64,000 nucleotides of DNA, from positions 1-64,000 of the forward strand of contig JANLVJ010000041.1 in the NCBI GenBank assembly GCA_031363945.1, written 5' to 3'. Both the position numbers and the translations under genes were made by a program. Shown here piece after piece: positions 52,193-60,861 of the stretch (positions are counted from its first letter, which is position 1; every line of letters begins with the position of its first letter). The DNA is from JANLVJ01 sp031363945. GTDB taxonomy: Bacteria > Bacteroidota > Bacteroidia > Sphingobacteriales > Sphingobacteriaceae. The notes under the pieces are model-generated. The model was not told the origin of the DNA and did no database searches. It saw nothing but the letters and a program-made list of their open reading frames with translations.

Positions 52193-54660
52193 GACTGACC
52201 AGAACTACTTATTGTTATAATTTCAGAAAACACACCAGCTGCAGTTACTTCTGCTCCAGCACCAGGACCTTTGACAACTAAAGGACGCTCTTTGTACCTA
52301 TTGGTTGTAAAAGAGATCAGATTATCACTTCCGCTTAAATTATAAAACGGATTAGTATTATCAACATCAAGGAGTTTGATAGCAGCTTTGCCATCTTCAA
52401 TCACACCTATAAATCTTCTGAGCTTGCCTGATTTTAATGCATTTGATGCCAGTTCAGTAAAACGTTCGTCTTCTGAGGGTAGCTTTTGCAGAAATTCACT
52501 GACATCTCCTGAATTAAAATAATGCGCCTGTAAAATGGGATCTACCTCGACATCTTCGATTTCAAGAGCGATGTTACATTCCCTGGCAAGAATGACAAGT
52601 TTTCGGGCAAAGTCGGCCCCGCTGAGATCAACCCTCGGGTCTGGCTCAGTAAAACCTTTTTGCATGGCACTTTTTACGATATCGGAGAACTTTTTATCAG
52701 GGGCAAGACTGTTAAATACAAACGAAAGAGACCCTGAAAGAACGGCTTCAATTTTCAATATTTTATCGCCACTATTCAATAAGTCATTTAAAGTGCCTAT
52801 TACGGGGAGGCCGGCCCCAACATTGGTTTCGTATAAATACTTTACCCCTCTTTGCTGTTGAATTTTCTTCAGCAGTTTATAGCGGTCATAAGAGCCTGAA
52901 TTTGCGACCTTATTGGGGGTGACAATTGAAATACTTGCATCAAGTACCCCGGCATATGCATCAGGGATAACAGCATCAGCAGTACAATCGATGAAAATTG
53001 AATTTGGCAGATTAAACTGTATCATCTGGTCAATATAGTTTGAAAGCAGCATAGGCTGACCATTTTCATTGAGTTCTTGCTTACCGGTAGTCATATCGAT
53101 ACCATCTTCAGAAAAGAGCATTTTCTTAGAATTTGCAAGACCTACCAAATTAAGTTCAACAGATTTGGTAATTTTTAAAAATTGCCGCTGCTGTTCCATT
53201 ATTTCAAGAAGACTGCCACCAATATTACCAACCCCTATTATAAATAAATTCAGGGTTTTAGTATCTGACAGGAAAAATGTTTCATGAGATGAATTTAGCG
53301 CCTTTGAAAGATCATCCTGGCTGATAGCAACAGCTATCGTCAGTTCTGAAGAACCTTGAGCGATTGCTGTTACATTTATACCGTTACGGCCAAGGGAGGT
53401 CAAAAACCTACCTGCTATACCTGGCACATGCTTCATATTTTCTCCTACCACCGCCAGCAGGCAAAGATTCTTCTCAATTGCAACTTTATCAAGCAACCCT
53501 GATAAAATTTCAAGACCAAATTCTTCTTCAATCAACTTACAAGCGCGCAGACTCAGATCACCGTGAATAGCAAAAGTTATTGAGTATTCAGAAGAGCCCT
53601 GCATAATCAGAATAACCTGTATTCGCTGGGCTGAAAGAGTCCCAAAAAGCCGTGCTGAGATACCTGAAACTGAAGCCATTCCACTACCTTTCAATGTCAG
53701 CAGGCTGATATGTTCAACACTCGTTACCCCTTTAACCATGAATTTATTATTGAATACACCAGCAGAAATTAGGGTACCCTCAAACTCAGGCTCAAACGTA
53801 TTTTTAATTCGAATAGGAATTTTATTCCTGTATGCCGGCATGACTGTAGGCGGGTATAAAACTTTTGCGCCGAAATGCGACATTTCCATGGCTTCTTCAT
53901 AAGATAAGTCTGATATAGAAAATGCTTTTTTAACCTTCCGCGGATCGGCAGTCAGTACGCCGTTTACATCTGTCCAAATTTGAATTTCAGACACATTCAA
54001 GGCTGCTCCAAAAATTGCAGCAGTGAAGTCAGACCCCCCCCTTCCTAAAGTTGTCTCTATACCCGCAGCATTTGAAGCTATGAAACCCGGAGTAATCCAG
54101 ATGCCCCCACTACCTGCCTGTTCATCATACCAGCCTTTAATTCTACTATAGCTTGCAGTAAGATTTGCCTTTGCCGCTCCATATACATCGTCAGTAATAA
54201 TCAGCTTGCGGGCATCAACTAAATGACTGCCAGGACAACTGTTGTGAATATACTCATACAAAATAGTACTAGAAATGCGTTCACCGATGCCAGCAACAGA
54301 ATCAAGGCTACGGTCAGATAATTCACCGAGTAGAAATATCCCTTGTAGCTTACTGTGAAGCTCTTGAATAATTTCTTCAATTTTAGTAGTTACCGACATT
54401 TGTACAGCAGGTTGGGTGAACATAACCAGGATTGCCTGCAAATGCTTCAACTTAATCTGTTCATATAGTTCAGAATAGCTGATATCACCTGATTCGGCCA
54501 TTCTGCTGACTTTTATCAATAAATCAGTTATGCCATGCATTGCTGAGCAAACGACTAGTAATTTCTCTTCTTTTTCAGCAGAACGTTTGATAATTTCTGA
54601 GACTTTAACAAGATTTTCAGCGTTAGAGACAGATGAGCCTCCGAATTTCATTACAAGCAT
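52186..54660 (-). CDS. thrA: bifunctional aspartokinase / homoserine dehydrogenase
   Basis: 824 aa from the ATG at 54660 (MLVMKFGGSSV); 13 more upstream codons are open but unlike the family. Residues 1-290 are aspartokinase (KFGGSSVSNAENL, TLGRGGSDFTAAIFGAALN, IWTDVNGVLTADPRKVKKAF); 300-460 a double ACT regulatory region (VEHISLLTLKGSGMASVSGI; CLLAVVGENMKHVPGIAGRF) for feedback inhibition; 470-824 homoserine dehydrogenase (NLFIIGVGNIGGSLLEIMEQ, YLYETNVGAGLPVIGTLNDL, FTEPDPRVDLSGADFARKLV). It performs steps 1 and 3 of the aspartate pathway. No leader peptide with Thr/Ile codons is seen upstream. Confidence 0.97.
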   Translation of the reverse strand: MLVMKFGGSSVSNAENLVKVSEIIKRSAEKEEKLLVVCSAMHGITDLLIKVSRMAESGDISYSELYEQIKLKHLQAILVMFTQPAVQMSVTTKIEEIIQELHSKLQGIFLLGELSDRSLDSVAGIGERISSTILYEYIHNSCPGSHLVDARKLIITDDVYGAAKANLTASYSRIKGWYDEQAGSGGIWITPGFIASNAAGIETTLGRGGSDFTAAIFGAALNVSEIQIWTDVNGVLTADPRKVKKAFSISDLSYEEAMEMSHFGAKVLYPPTVMPAYRNKIPIRIKNTFEPEFEGTLISAGVFNNKFMVKGVTSVEHISLLTLKGSGMASVSGISARLFGTLSAQRIQVILIMQGSSEYSITFAIHGDLSLRACKLIEEEFGLEILSGLLDKVAIEKNLCLLAVVGENMKHVPGIAGRFLTSLGRNGINVTAIAQGSSELTIAVAISQDDLSKALNSSHETFFLSDTKTLNLFIIGVGNIGGSLLEIMEQQRQFLKITKSVELNLVGLANSKKMLFSEDGIDMTTGKQELNENGQPMLLSNYIDQMIQFNLPNSIFIDCTADAVIPDAYAGVLDASISIVTPNKVANSGSYDRYKLLKKIQQQRGVKYLYETNVGAGLPVIGTLNDLLNSGDKILKIEAVLSGSLSFVFNSLAPDKKFSDIVKSAMQKGFTEPDPRVDLSGADFARKLVILARECNIALEIEDVEVDPILQAHYFNSGDVSEFLQKLPSEDERFTELASNALKSGKLRRFIGVIEDGKAAIKLLDVDNTNPFYNLSGSDNLISFTTNRYKERPLVVKGPGAGAEVTAAGVFSEIITISSSGQSW

Positions 54661-54774
54661 GGTACTTTCTTTAAAACAACAAGTTTTGAGTATCGCCAAT
54701 CAGACAATATTATAAACTACTTGACAATACAAATAACGCTTTTTATTTTGACTTTGCCAATAATAACAGAATAT

Positions 54775-56073
54775 CTAGTAAAGGATTCTAAACTTAATAG
54801 TATGCTCAATTTTTTTCAGGTCTGAGATAACCAACGGGTCATACCTCATATTTACATCAGTAATTACATATCCCAGGTCTTTGTTTGTTTTCAAGTACTG
54901 ACCCTCAATATTCATTGAATGATCGGCCATAACCTGATTTATTCTGGCTATAATGCCGGGCATATTCCGATGGATATGAATAAAACGATGTGTTCCCTTA
55001 TTACTTTGTAACTGTATACTTGGAAAATTTGTACTCAGATAAGTCGACCCTTTATTTATAAAATCAATCATTCTTTTGGGAATGAACAACGTATTTTTAG
55101 GCTTATTACGGGTATCGTCAAATACAACAATTCCCATTTTTGTTGCCAGTTCGAGTGGAAGCATCTGACTCGCATTTCCAAGACAACCTATTACTTTTAA
55201 AGTATGGCATTCCTCAAGTTCTTCATCTGTCAGGCGGCAAGAACCATTCAACAATAAAACGCCTATATCTTTTCTGTATTTCTTTTCCAGGGTAGTCTTT
55301 TCTCTAATTGAAATACCGTCTTTTTTAAATAACTCAATTGATTCTTCTTTCATTTCACCTATCAAAAGCGATAAGATCCTGTTTTTAGGATATGAGATCG
55401 CCTGGGGAAGATTATTCAGGTATAGAAACTCATCAAAGCTCGGAGTGATATGATCTGCATTTTTTACAACTTTTTCCCGGGAAATATTTTCTGTGAATGC
55501 AAAAAATTTCTGAATCAGCCCAGATTCTTTTAGCTGATAATCTGAATGTCCATCTCCTATACCAAACAGCGGGCCGTCAAAATTCATCCCCCTGATTAAT
55601 TTTACCTTACCACCTTCTTCAGACAGCGGATTATTTTTATCAAAGCCTGTTATTTGACCGTTATCGTCATAGGTGAACGTATTGGCAAAAACATTTTCTT
55701 CACGAATACCAAAGGCTGTAACTACAGGAATTATAAACTCTCTGAATCCTCCAGATACGATATAAACTTGGTGCTGGTGTGATTTAAAAAAGGCTTTGTT
55801 TCTATTAAAAGATATCGACACTTTGTTCCTTAAGACTTTTATGAGGTCTATAAGATGACTTTTATTTGCCTTTAGCAGCCGAACCCTTTTTTCGAGACTT
55901 TCCTGGAATGACAAAGTGCCATTCATTGCCTCATTTGTTAATTTTTCAATTTCCAGGGCTACAGATTCTTTTTCGGGATGACCGGCTAAAGAAATGCGTA
56001 CCAGTTCTTCGAGTGCTTCAACCTGGGTGAATGTACTGTCAAAATCAATAATGTAATATGATTTATTTTTCAT
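54775..56073 (-). CDS. SerB-SerA fusion lacking the SerA NAD-binding domain
   Basis: 432 aa from the ATG at 56073. Residues 1-215 are an HAD phosphoserine phosphatase: nucleophiles D10 and D12 (YIIDFDSTFTQ), VYIVSGGFREF, GGKVKL and GIGDGHSDYQ (D174, D178). Residues 230-325 resemble the start of 3-phosphoglycerate dehydrogenase (NRILSLLIGEMKEESIELFK ... LELATKMGIVVFDD). Residues 328-432 match the SerA C-terminus: FIPKRMIDFINKGSTYLSTN, FPSIQLQSNKG and an ACT domain (HRFIHIHRNMPGIIARINQV ... GYVITDVNMR). The NAD-binding domain, normally about 180-200 aa in between, is absent; the frame is open throughout. The protein can be a phosphatase with a serine-sensing ACT domain, not a dehydrogenase. Confidence 0.85.
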   Translation of the reverse strand: MKNKSYYIIDFDSTFTQVEALEELVRISLAGHPEKESVALEIEKLTNEAMNGTLSFQESLEKRVRLLKANKSHLIDLIKVLRNKVSISFNRNKAFFKSHQHQVYIVSGGFREFIIPVVTAFGIREENVFANTFTYDDNGQITGFDKNNPLSEEGGKVKLIRGMNFDGPLFGIGDGHSDYQLKESGLIQKFFAFTENISREKVVKNADHITPSFDEFLYLNNLPQAISYPKNRILSLLIGEMKEESIELFKKDGISIREKTTLEKKYRKDIGVLLLNGSCRLTDEELEECHTLKVIGCLGNASQMLPLELATKMGIVVFDDTRNKPKNTLFIPKRMIDFINKGSTYLSTNFPSIQLQSNKGTHRFIHIHRNMPGIIARINQVMADHSMNIEGQYLKTNKDLGYVITDVNMRYDPLVISDLKKIEHTIKFRILY

Positions 56074-56112
56074 TCTGGGGAGATTCAAAAAAATTATTCT
56101 ATTCTTATAGCC

Positions 56113-57099
56113 TTATTCAGAATTGCCAAATGTTGGTATTGATGCCAGGTTTATCTCGCCACAGATTTCTTCAATCACCTCTTTAATCGGGGTGAACTTG
56201 CAGATATCAAGTTTATTAATTTTTGAAGTATCAAAAAATGTTTTATTCATGGCCAGATTTGCACTTTCTTTATTCAACCCTAGGTTCTTAAATAAAAAAC
56301 TAAGATTACCTGCTAAACTGAGTATCCAGGGCTTGATTTCTTTAACAGGAATCGGGCGCCCCAAATGGGCAGCAGCCTGCTGAAAAAAATCTTTGAATGA
56401 AAAATTTTCTGCCGACAGAATAAACCTTTCACCGCTTACTGAACTCTTCATTAGCCCAACCATACAGGTTATCACATTCTGAACAGAAATCATCCCTGTT
56501 AGCCCCGGAGGGTATAAACCAAAGCCTCTGTTAACCAGGCCAAACATACGCCCACTCCCATTTGAGAGATTTGTTTCACCCAGAATTAAAGATGGATTCA
56601 CAATTACTGCATTTAAGCCTTCGACGATTGCCCTCCAGACCTCCCTTTCAGACTCAAATTTACTGATACTGTAACCGGAGCTTGATGAATTCAGCTCAAG
56701 AATATTCATTTCACTTGCCATCTGACCTTGAATAGGGATACCAATTGCTGCAACAGAGCTAACATGTAAAAGCTTTTTGACTTGAAACCGGGCACAAAGC
56801 TCTACTATGTTTGCAGTACCTTCCGTATTGGTGCGTATCATTTGTTTACGATCATCAGGTTCAAAAGAAACCATTGCCGCGCAGTGGTACACATAGTCAA
56901 TATTTTCAAATGCTTGTTCAAGGGCGAATAAATCTAAGATATCTGCCTCACGCCATTCTATAAGTGAAGCAAACGGGCGTAGAATAGTCGGAATAACAGA
57001 GCCAGAACGTCTGATTGCACTAATTTTTTCACCTTCCTCTACCAGCTTTAGTGCCAGGTTAGAACCGAGAAAACCTGTGGCGCCGGTTATAAGAATCAT
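56113..57099 (-). CDS. NAD(P)-dependent epimerase/dehydratase (extended SDR)
   Basis: 328 aa from the ATG at 57099 (MILITGATGFLG); a TTG five codons earlier is less likely. Rossmann glycine motif GATGFLGSNLALKL, NAD-pocket segments ADILDLFALEQAF and VYHCAAMVSF, catalytic Tyr-Lys in SGYSISKFESEREVW, and LLHVSSVAAIG. Related to dihydroflavonol-reductase-like SDRs of Bacteroidota; substrate unknown. Lies 39 bases upstream of the SerB-SerA fusion on the same strand, perhaps in one transcript. Confidence 0.87.
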   Translation of the reverse strand: MILITGATGFLGSNLALKLVEEGEKISAIRRSGSVIPTILRPFASLIEWREADILDLFALEQAFENIDYVYHCAAMVSFEPDDRKQMIRTNTEGTANIVELCARFQVKKLLHVSSVAAIGIPIQGQMASEMNILELNSSSSGYSISKFESEREVWRAIVEGLNAVIVNPSLILGETNLSNGSGRMFGLVNRGFGLYPPGLTGMISVQNVITCMVGLMKSSVSGERFILSAENFSFKDFFQQAAAHLGRPIPVKEIKPWILSLAGNLSFLFKNLGLNKESANLAMNKTFFDTSKINKLDICKFTPIKEVIEEICGEINLASIPTFGNSE

Positions 57100-57290
57100 T
57101 TGTTTTTTTCTCAAATATCTGATTCTCCCGCTAAGAGCGAAATTTATTTATTCAAAGGATACTAAAAAGCAGGGATGCTTTACTATTAAAAATCGGGTGC
57201 ATCTAAAAATCAATTCCCGTTAAAGGAAAAAATTAAGTATTGTTGCCACGCTTTATTCTTATCTCAGGAGTTTGGCAAAAAGCAGTAATA

Positions 57291-58460
57291 ATGGATTTAA
57301 ACCTCTTATTCGAGCCCCTCGACTTGTCACATATTAATGCTGGTGGTAGCTTAAGGCATACCCAGCTTGGTGCTCAAATCAGTTTGCACACTGAATTATT
57401 CCCAGATCTTGACGGGATTCAGGTAGTTTTAATCGGAGTTCCTGAAGAAAGAGGATCGGCTGATAATAAAGGATGTGCCTGGGGAGCAGACATTATCAGA
57501 AAAGAATTATACCAGCTTGAACATAATTTCGAGCTCAATATTGCAGATCTTGGCAATCTTATCATAGGTCAAAACCTTCAGGATACCTATGCCGCACTTG
57601 AGCATATTATGGCTGAGTTACTGAAGAACAAAATATTCTGCATCATATTAGGTGGTAGTCAGGATCTAACCTACCCACAATATTGTGCCTATGGCAGGTT
57701 CAACTCAAAGGTTGATTTATTAGTGATTGATTCTTTTTTTGACCTGAGTACAGAAATCATAGGATCTCCTGAAATAAATTCGTCTTCTTACCTGAATAAA
57801 ATCATTGTTCATGAGCCAGATATACTGTTTAATTACAGTAATATCGGGTATCAAAGTTACTTCGTGAGCCAGGAAATGCTTAGACTGATGGATAAACTTT
57901 GCTTTGACACCTTTAGACTCGGTGAGCTTAGTGGAAAAATTCAAGAAGCCGAACCGATCATTCGTAGTGCTAATCTTTTAAGTTTTGATCTGCATGCACT
58001 CCGGTTTTCTGATGCCCCTGCCAGGGCCGGACAAAACCCACATGGTTTTTATGGGGAAGAGGCCTGCCAGCTTTTTAGATACGCTGGCATGAATGAGCAG
58101 CTCACTTCATTGGGCATCTATGAATTTAACCCCTCTTTAGATATTCGAAACCAGACTTCTCAATTACTAGCGCAGATGCTCTGGTATTTTCTTGAAGGGT
58201 ATTCATTTCGAAAACAGGATAATCCCCTTAATTCAAGCCTGAATTTTATCAGGTACAGAACCAGTGTTGCCAGCCACCCTGCTGAAATTATTTTTTATAA
58301 GAGCCGTAATACGGGAAGATGGTGGTTGCAGGTACCTTATCCTGAGCGATATGCACGAAATGAGCATTTCCACCTAACTCCCTGTACCTATGAAGATTAT
58401 AAACAGACTTGCGCCGGTGAATTACCTGACCGATGGTGGAAAACCATACAGAAGTTGTAG
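57291..58460 (+). CDS. arginase/agmatinase-fold protein with degenerate metal site
   Basis: 389 aa from the ATG at 57291 (MDLNLLFEPLDLSHINAGGS); an upstream TTG at 57240 is less likely. Ureohydrolase fold is clear: VVLIGVPEERGSADNKGCAW, ADIIRKELYQLEHNF and IADLGNLIIG. But metal-ligand motifs are altered: GGDH is GGSQDLTYPQY, DAHxD is VIDSFFDL (Asp kept, His lost), and SxDxD is SFDLHALRFSDAP (one Asp kept, second replaced by His). So Mn-dependent hydrolysis of a guanidino group is unlikely. The C-terminal 90 residues (SYLNKIIVHE ... FHLTPCTYEDYKQTCAGELP) include a region beyond the usual arginase length. Function unknown. Confidence 0.75.
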   Translation: MDLNLLFEPLDLSHINAGGSLRHTQLGAQISLHTELFPDLDGIQVVLIGVPEERGSADNKGCAWGADIIRKELYQLEHNFELNIADLGNLIIGQNLQDTYAALEHIMAELLKNKIFCIILGGSQDLTYPQYCAYGRFNSKVDLLVIDSFFDLSTEIIGSPEINSSSYLNKIIVHEPDILFNYSNIGYQSYFVSQEMLRLMDKLCFDTFRLGELSGKIQEAEPIIRSANLLSFDLHALRFSDAPARAGQNPHGFYGEEACQLFRYAGMNEQLTSLGIYEFNPSLDIRNQTSQLLAQMLWYFLEGYSFRKQDNPLNSSLNFIRYRTSVASHPAEIIFYKSRNTGRWWLQVPYPERYARNEHFHLTPCTYEDYKQTCAGELPDRWWKTIQKL

Positions 58461-58493
58461 GAAAACATAAAAAATCAACCTATCAACATTATT

Positions 58494-58533
58494 ACTAAGT
58501 ATTTAGTTGTATAACTATGTTTTTAGTTATACT
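58494..58533. promoter_or_regulatory. candidate BlaI-type operator array
   Basis: Interlocking inverted repeats: ACTAAGTATTTAGT (58494-58507) and TAGTTGTATAACTA (58504-58517), each with five-base arms and a four-base spacer, then another TTAGTTAT half at 58523-58530. They lie directly upstream of the blaI ATG at 58541 and resemble ACTA...TAGT-type operators bound by BlaI/MecI repressors. Fits autoregulation; not proven. Confidence 0.55.
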
Positions 58534-58540
58534 TTTAGAT

Positions 58541-58915
58541 ATGGAAACAATTAAAGATCTCACCCGTGCTGAAGAGCAAATTATGCAGGTGATTTGGGAA
58601 ATCGACCGGGGCTTTATAAAAGACTTTCTTGACAAATTACCCGAACCAAAACCTGCGTATAATACCGTCTCAACAATCGTTCGCATTCTTGAAGTAAAGG
58701 GCTTCGTTTCTCACCAGGCATTTGGTAAAACCCATCAATATTTTGCACTCATTCAAAAAGAAAGTTATAAAGATTTTATAGCGCATAAAATGATGGGTTC
58801 CTATTTCAACGGCTCTGTGTCAAGTATGATTTCTTTTTTCGTTCGGCAGGAAAAAATTGACCTGCGGGAAGCAAATGAAATAATTAAACTAATTGAAAAA
58901 TCAAAAATCCAATGA
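58541..58915 (+). CDS. BlaI/MecI/CopY-family repressor
   Basis: 124 aa from the ATG at 58541 (METIKDLTRAEEQIMQVIWE), preferred because the longer start at 58517 would place the operator inside the gene. Winged helix with PAYNTVSTIVRILEVKGFVS and FALIQKESYKDFIA, and a C-terminal dimerisation helix. Represses the operon until cleaved or released by the partner protease. Overlaps the M56 gene by 4 bases (ATGA). Confidence 0.9.
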   Translation: METIKDLTRAEEQIMQVIWEIDRGFIKDFLDKLPEPKPAYNTVSTIVRILEVKGFVSHQAFGKTHQYFALIQKESYKDFIAHKMMGSYFNGSVSSMISFFVRQEKIDLREANEIIKLIEKSKIQ

Positions 58916-60411
58916 TTATGGGATTCCTGATCTACCTGCTCAAAATGAGTCTGAGTTTTACACTTCTTTATTTACTCTATCTGCTTTTGCTCAGGCGTAG
59001 CACATTTAATAACTGCCAGCGCGCCTATCTCTTACTATTACCCATTGCCTCAATATTAATTCCACTGGCAAAATTTCCTGAGAAACTTGACAGTCAACCG
59101 ATACAATTTAATCTGCCTGAAATTTTAATTAAAACCCACGTAATAACTCCCGTTAATGCGCATCTCTTGAGTCTCCAGGTCTGGCTAATTATACTCTACG
59201 GATTGGGGCTAACGTTCATGATCACCCGTTTTGTACTAAGAATAGTTCGACTTCTGCTTATCACCAACAAGGCAAAATTTAATTCTCACTGGCAATCCTA
59301 TATAGTGCAACCCACCGATTTTCACGGCGCTGGCTCATTCTTCAATGTGCTGTTTTTACAAGGTGGCAAAATTGATAATGCTGAGCCACTGATTATTGAG
59401 CATGAGCTGATACATATCAGGCAAAAGCACTGGGTTGATATAATAATCGCCCAGCTATTTACCAGTTTTAACTGGTTCAACCCCCTGAGCTACTTATTAA
59501 TTAATTCACTGCGACTGCAACATGAATTTATTGCCGACAGAATCATTTGCCAGGATAGCCTGAAAAAACATGCTTACCAGGATCTCTTGTTTGCTAAAAG
59601 TTTTGGAAGCATTAATTTCCTCGAAATACATTCATTCAATAAACCTTCATATTTAAAAATCAGAATCATGAAACTAAATCAAGCTGTATCAGCAAAAAGT
59701 CAGTTACTGTATTATCTCAGTGCGGTGCCTGTAATGACATTATTAATTGTGACATCAATGATTTTTTCAGGGCAGGCTACTGCGATCGGTTTAAACAGGC
59801 CTGAAAGAAAAATCGGATTAGTTGAATCCAGGATCACGAATGAATTTGTTCAACATAAAACAGTAAAAGACAGTGGCGATCAGAAGGTTTATAATCAATC
59901 ACAAACGCCCCCAGCCTATCCAGGTGGTGATATACAATTCATGTCTGATCTGGATCATAATCTTCATTATCCTAAAGAAGCTAAGGCCAAACAGATAGAA
60001 GGCAGTATCATGGTAAATTTTATAGTTGAGAAAAATGGATCAATTTCTTCTGCACACGTTATCAGAGGCGAAGAAATCGGTTACGGCTTAGCTGAAGCTG
60101 CCTTAAAAGCCGTCAGTCAGCTGAAGAATTTTAAGCCAGGTATATTAAATGGTAAAAAAGTAAGGGTGTCCTACTCAGTACCCATTACCTTTAAACTTGA
60201 GGGTACAACGAATAAAAAAACAGGGTTTATTAAAGCACCCGTTCCACTATACCTGGTTGATGGCAAGGAAATGACGAATGACGATGTCATGAAGTTAAAA
60301 CCATCAAGTATAAAGTCTATGAATATTTTAAAAGATAATATGGCCATTGATAAATATGGCTCACGAGCAGCAAACGGGGCTGTTGAAATAACTATGAAAG
60401 AATTAAAATAG
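58912..60411 (+). CDS. BlaR1-type M56 metallopeptidase fused to TonB and receptor-plug-like domains
   Basis: 499 aa. Residues 1-120 hold three membrane helices. The M56 protease site is H164-E-L-I-H168 (IIEHELIHIRQKHWVD), and FIADRIIC follows. Another helix lies near 265-285 (VMTLLIVTSMIFSG). Residues 335-410 are a TonB C-terminal domain (YPKEAKAKQIEGSIMVNFIV, VSQLKNFKPGILNGKKVRVS). Residues 425-499 resemble a TonB-receptor plug (APVPLYLVDGKEM ... NILKDNMAIDKYGSRAANGA, VEITMK). The protease half senses and cleaves BlaI-type repressors; the exported TonB/plug tail points to contact with envelope transport or stress signals. No penicillin-binding sensor domain. Confidence 0.9.
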   Translation: MIMGFLIYLLKMSLSFTLLYLLYLLLLRRSTFNNCQRAYLLLLPIASILIPLAKFPEKLDSQPIQFNLPEILIKTHVITPVNAHLLSLQVWLIILYGLGLTFMITRFVLRIVRLLLITNKAKFNSHWQSYIVQPTDFHGAGSFFNVLFLQGGKIDNAEPLIIEHELIHIRQKHWVDIIIAQLFTSFNWFNPLSYLLINSLRLQHEFIADRIICQDSLKKHAYQDLLFAKSFGSINFLEIHSFNKPSYLKIRIMKLNQAVSAKSQLLYYLSAVPVMTLLIVTSMIFSGQATAIGLNRPERKIGLVESRITNEFVQHKTVKDSGDQKVYNQSQTPPAYPGGDIQFMSDLDHNLHYPKEAKAKQIEGSIMVNFIVEKNGSISSAHVIRGEEIGYGLAEAALKAVSQLKNFKPGILNGKKVRVSYSVPITFKLEGTTNKKTGFIKAPVPLYLVDGKEMTNDDVMKLKPSSIKSMNILKDNMAIDKYGSRAANGAVEITMKELK

Positions 60412-60422
60412 GCGTTTTAACA

Positions 60423-60740
60423 CTATTTGCCAGCTGACTCCGAAATCAGGTCATCACCAGACAGGGCAATGGCAAAACCAGATCCTGAATCTGCATCAGA
60501 AGCAAGCGCCAGCGAAGTTTTTGATGCAGGTTCAACCTGATCATTCGGCCCTAACAGAAGCATAGGAACAGGCTGCATAACTTCAACCAGAACAGGTTTA
60601 GCCTTTTGATGGCTTTGTTTTACCAACGATGACTGACCTTTGCAAGAGGCCAATAAAACCGGTAGGCAGAGCAAACAGATTAAGACAAAGCCTGAATTTC
60701 TCAAATAAACACATTGAAATTTTGTACCGGTTGATTTCAT
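60423..60740 (-). CDS. small lipoprotein, function unknown
   Basis: 105 aa from the ATG at 60740 (MKSTGTKFQCVYLRNSGF); a longer open frame to 60881 includes a terminator and overlaps the neighbour, so it is not used. Lipoprotein signal VLICLLCLPVLLASC with lipobox Cys. The mature part is short and polar and ends SGFAIALSGDDLISESAGK. The SGDDLI element is also seen in the neighbouring lipoprotein (SGDDLVAKATLK). Convergent with the M56 gene, 11 bases between stops. Confidence 0.6.
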   Translation of the reverse strand: MKSTGTKFQCVYLRNSGFVLICLLCLPVLLASCKGQSSLVKQSHQKAKPVLVEVMQPVPMLLLGPNDQVEPASKTSLALASDADSGSGFAIALSGDDLISESAGK

Positions 60741-60814
60741 ATGCGATGTAACGGAAGCCCCGCTAAAAGGTTCGGAAATCAATAAAGTTTTAAGCCATTT
60801 GTAATCATAAAAAA

Positions 60815-60840
60815 AGGGCTGGTCATTTAAGACCAGCCCT
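60815..60840 (-). terminator. intrinsic terminator of the membrane lipoprotein gene
   Basis: AGGGCTGGTC (60815-60824) and GACCAGCCCT (60831-60840) pair perfectly around ATTTAA; on the minus strand they are followed by a run of seven Ts. It lies 21 bases past the stop at 60862. Confidence 0.92.
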
Positions 60841-60861
60841 TTGTTATTTAACAATACTTTT

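Noticed and set aside
54661..54774. Threonine/isoleucine leader peptide and attenuator upstream of thrA
   Set aside because: No short frame rich in Thr/Ile codons and no terminator-antiterminator pair seen.
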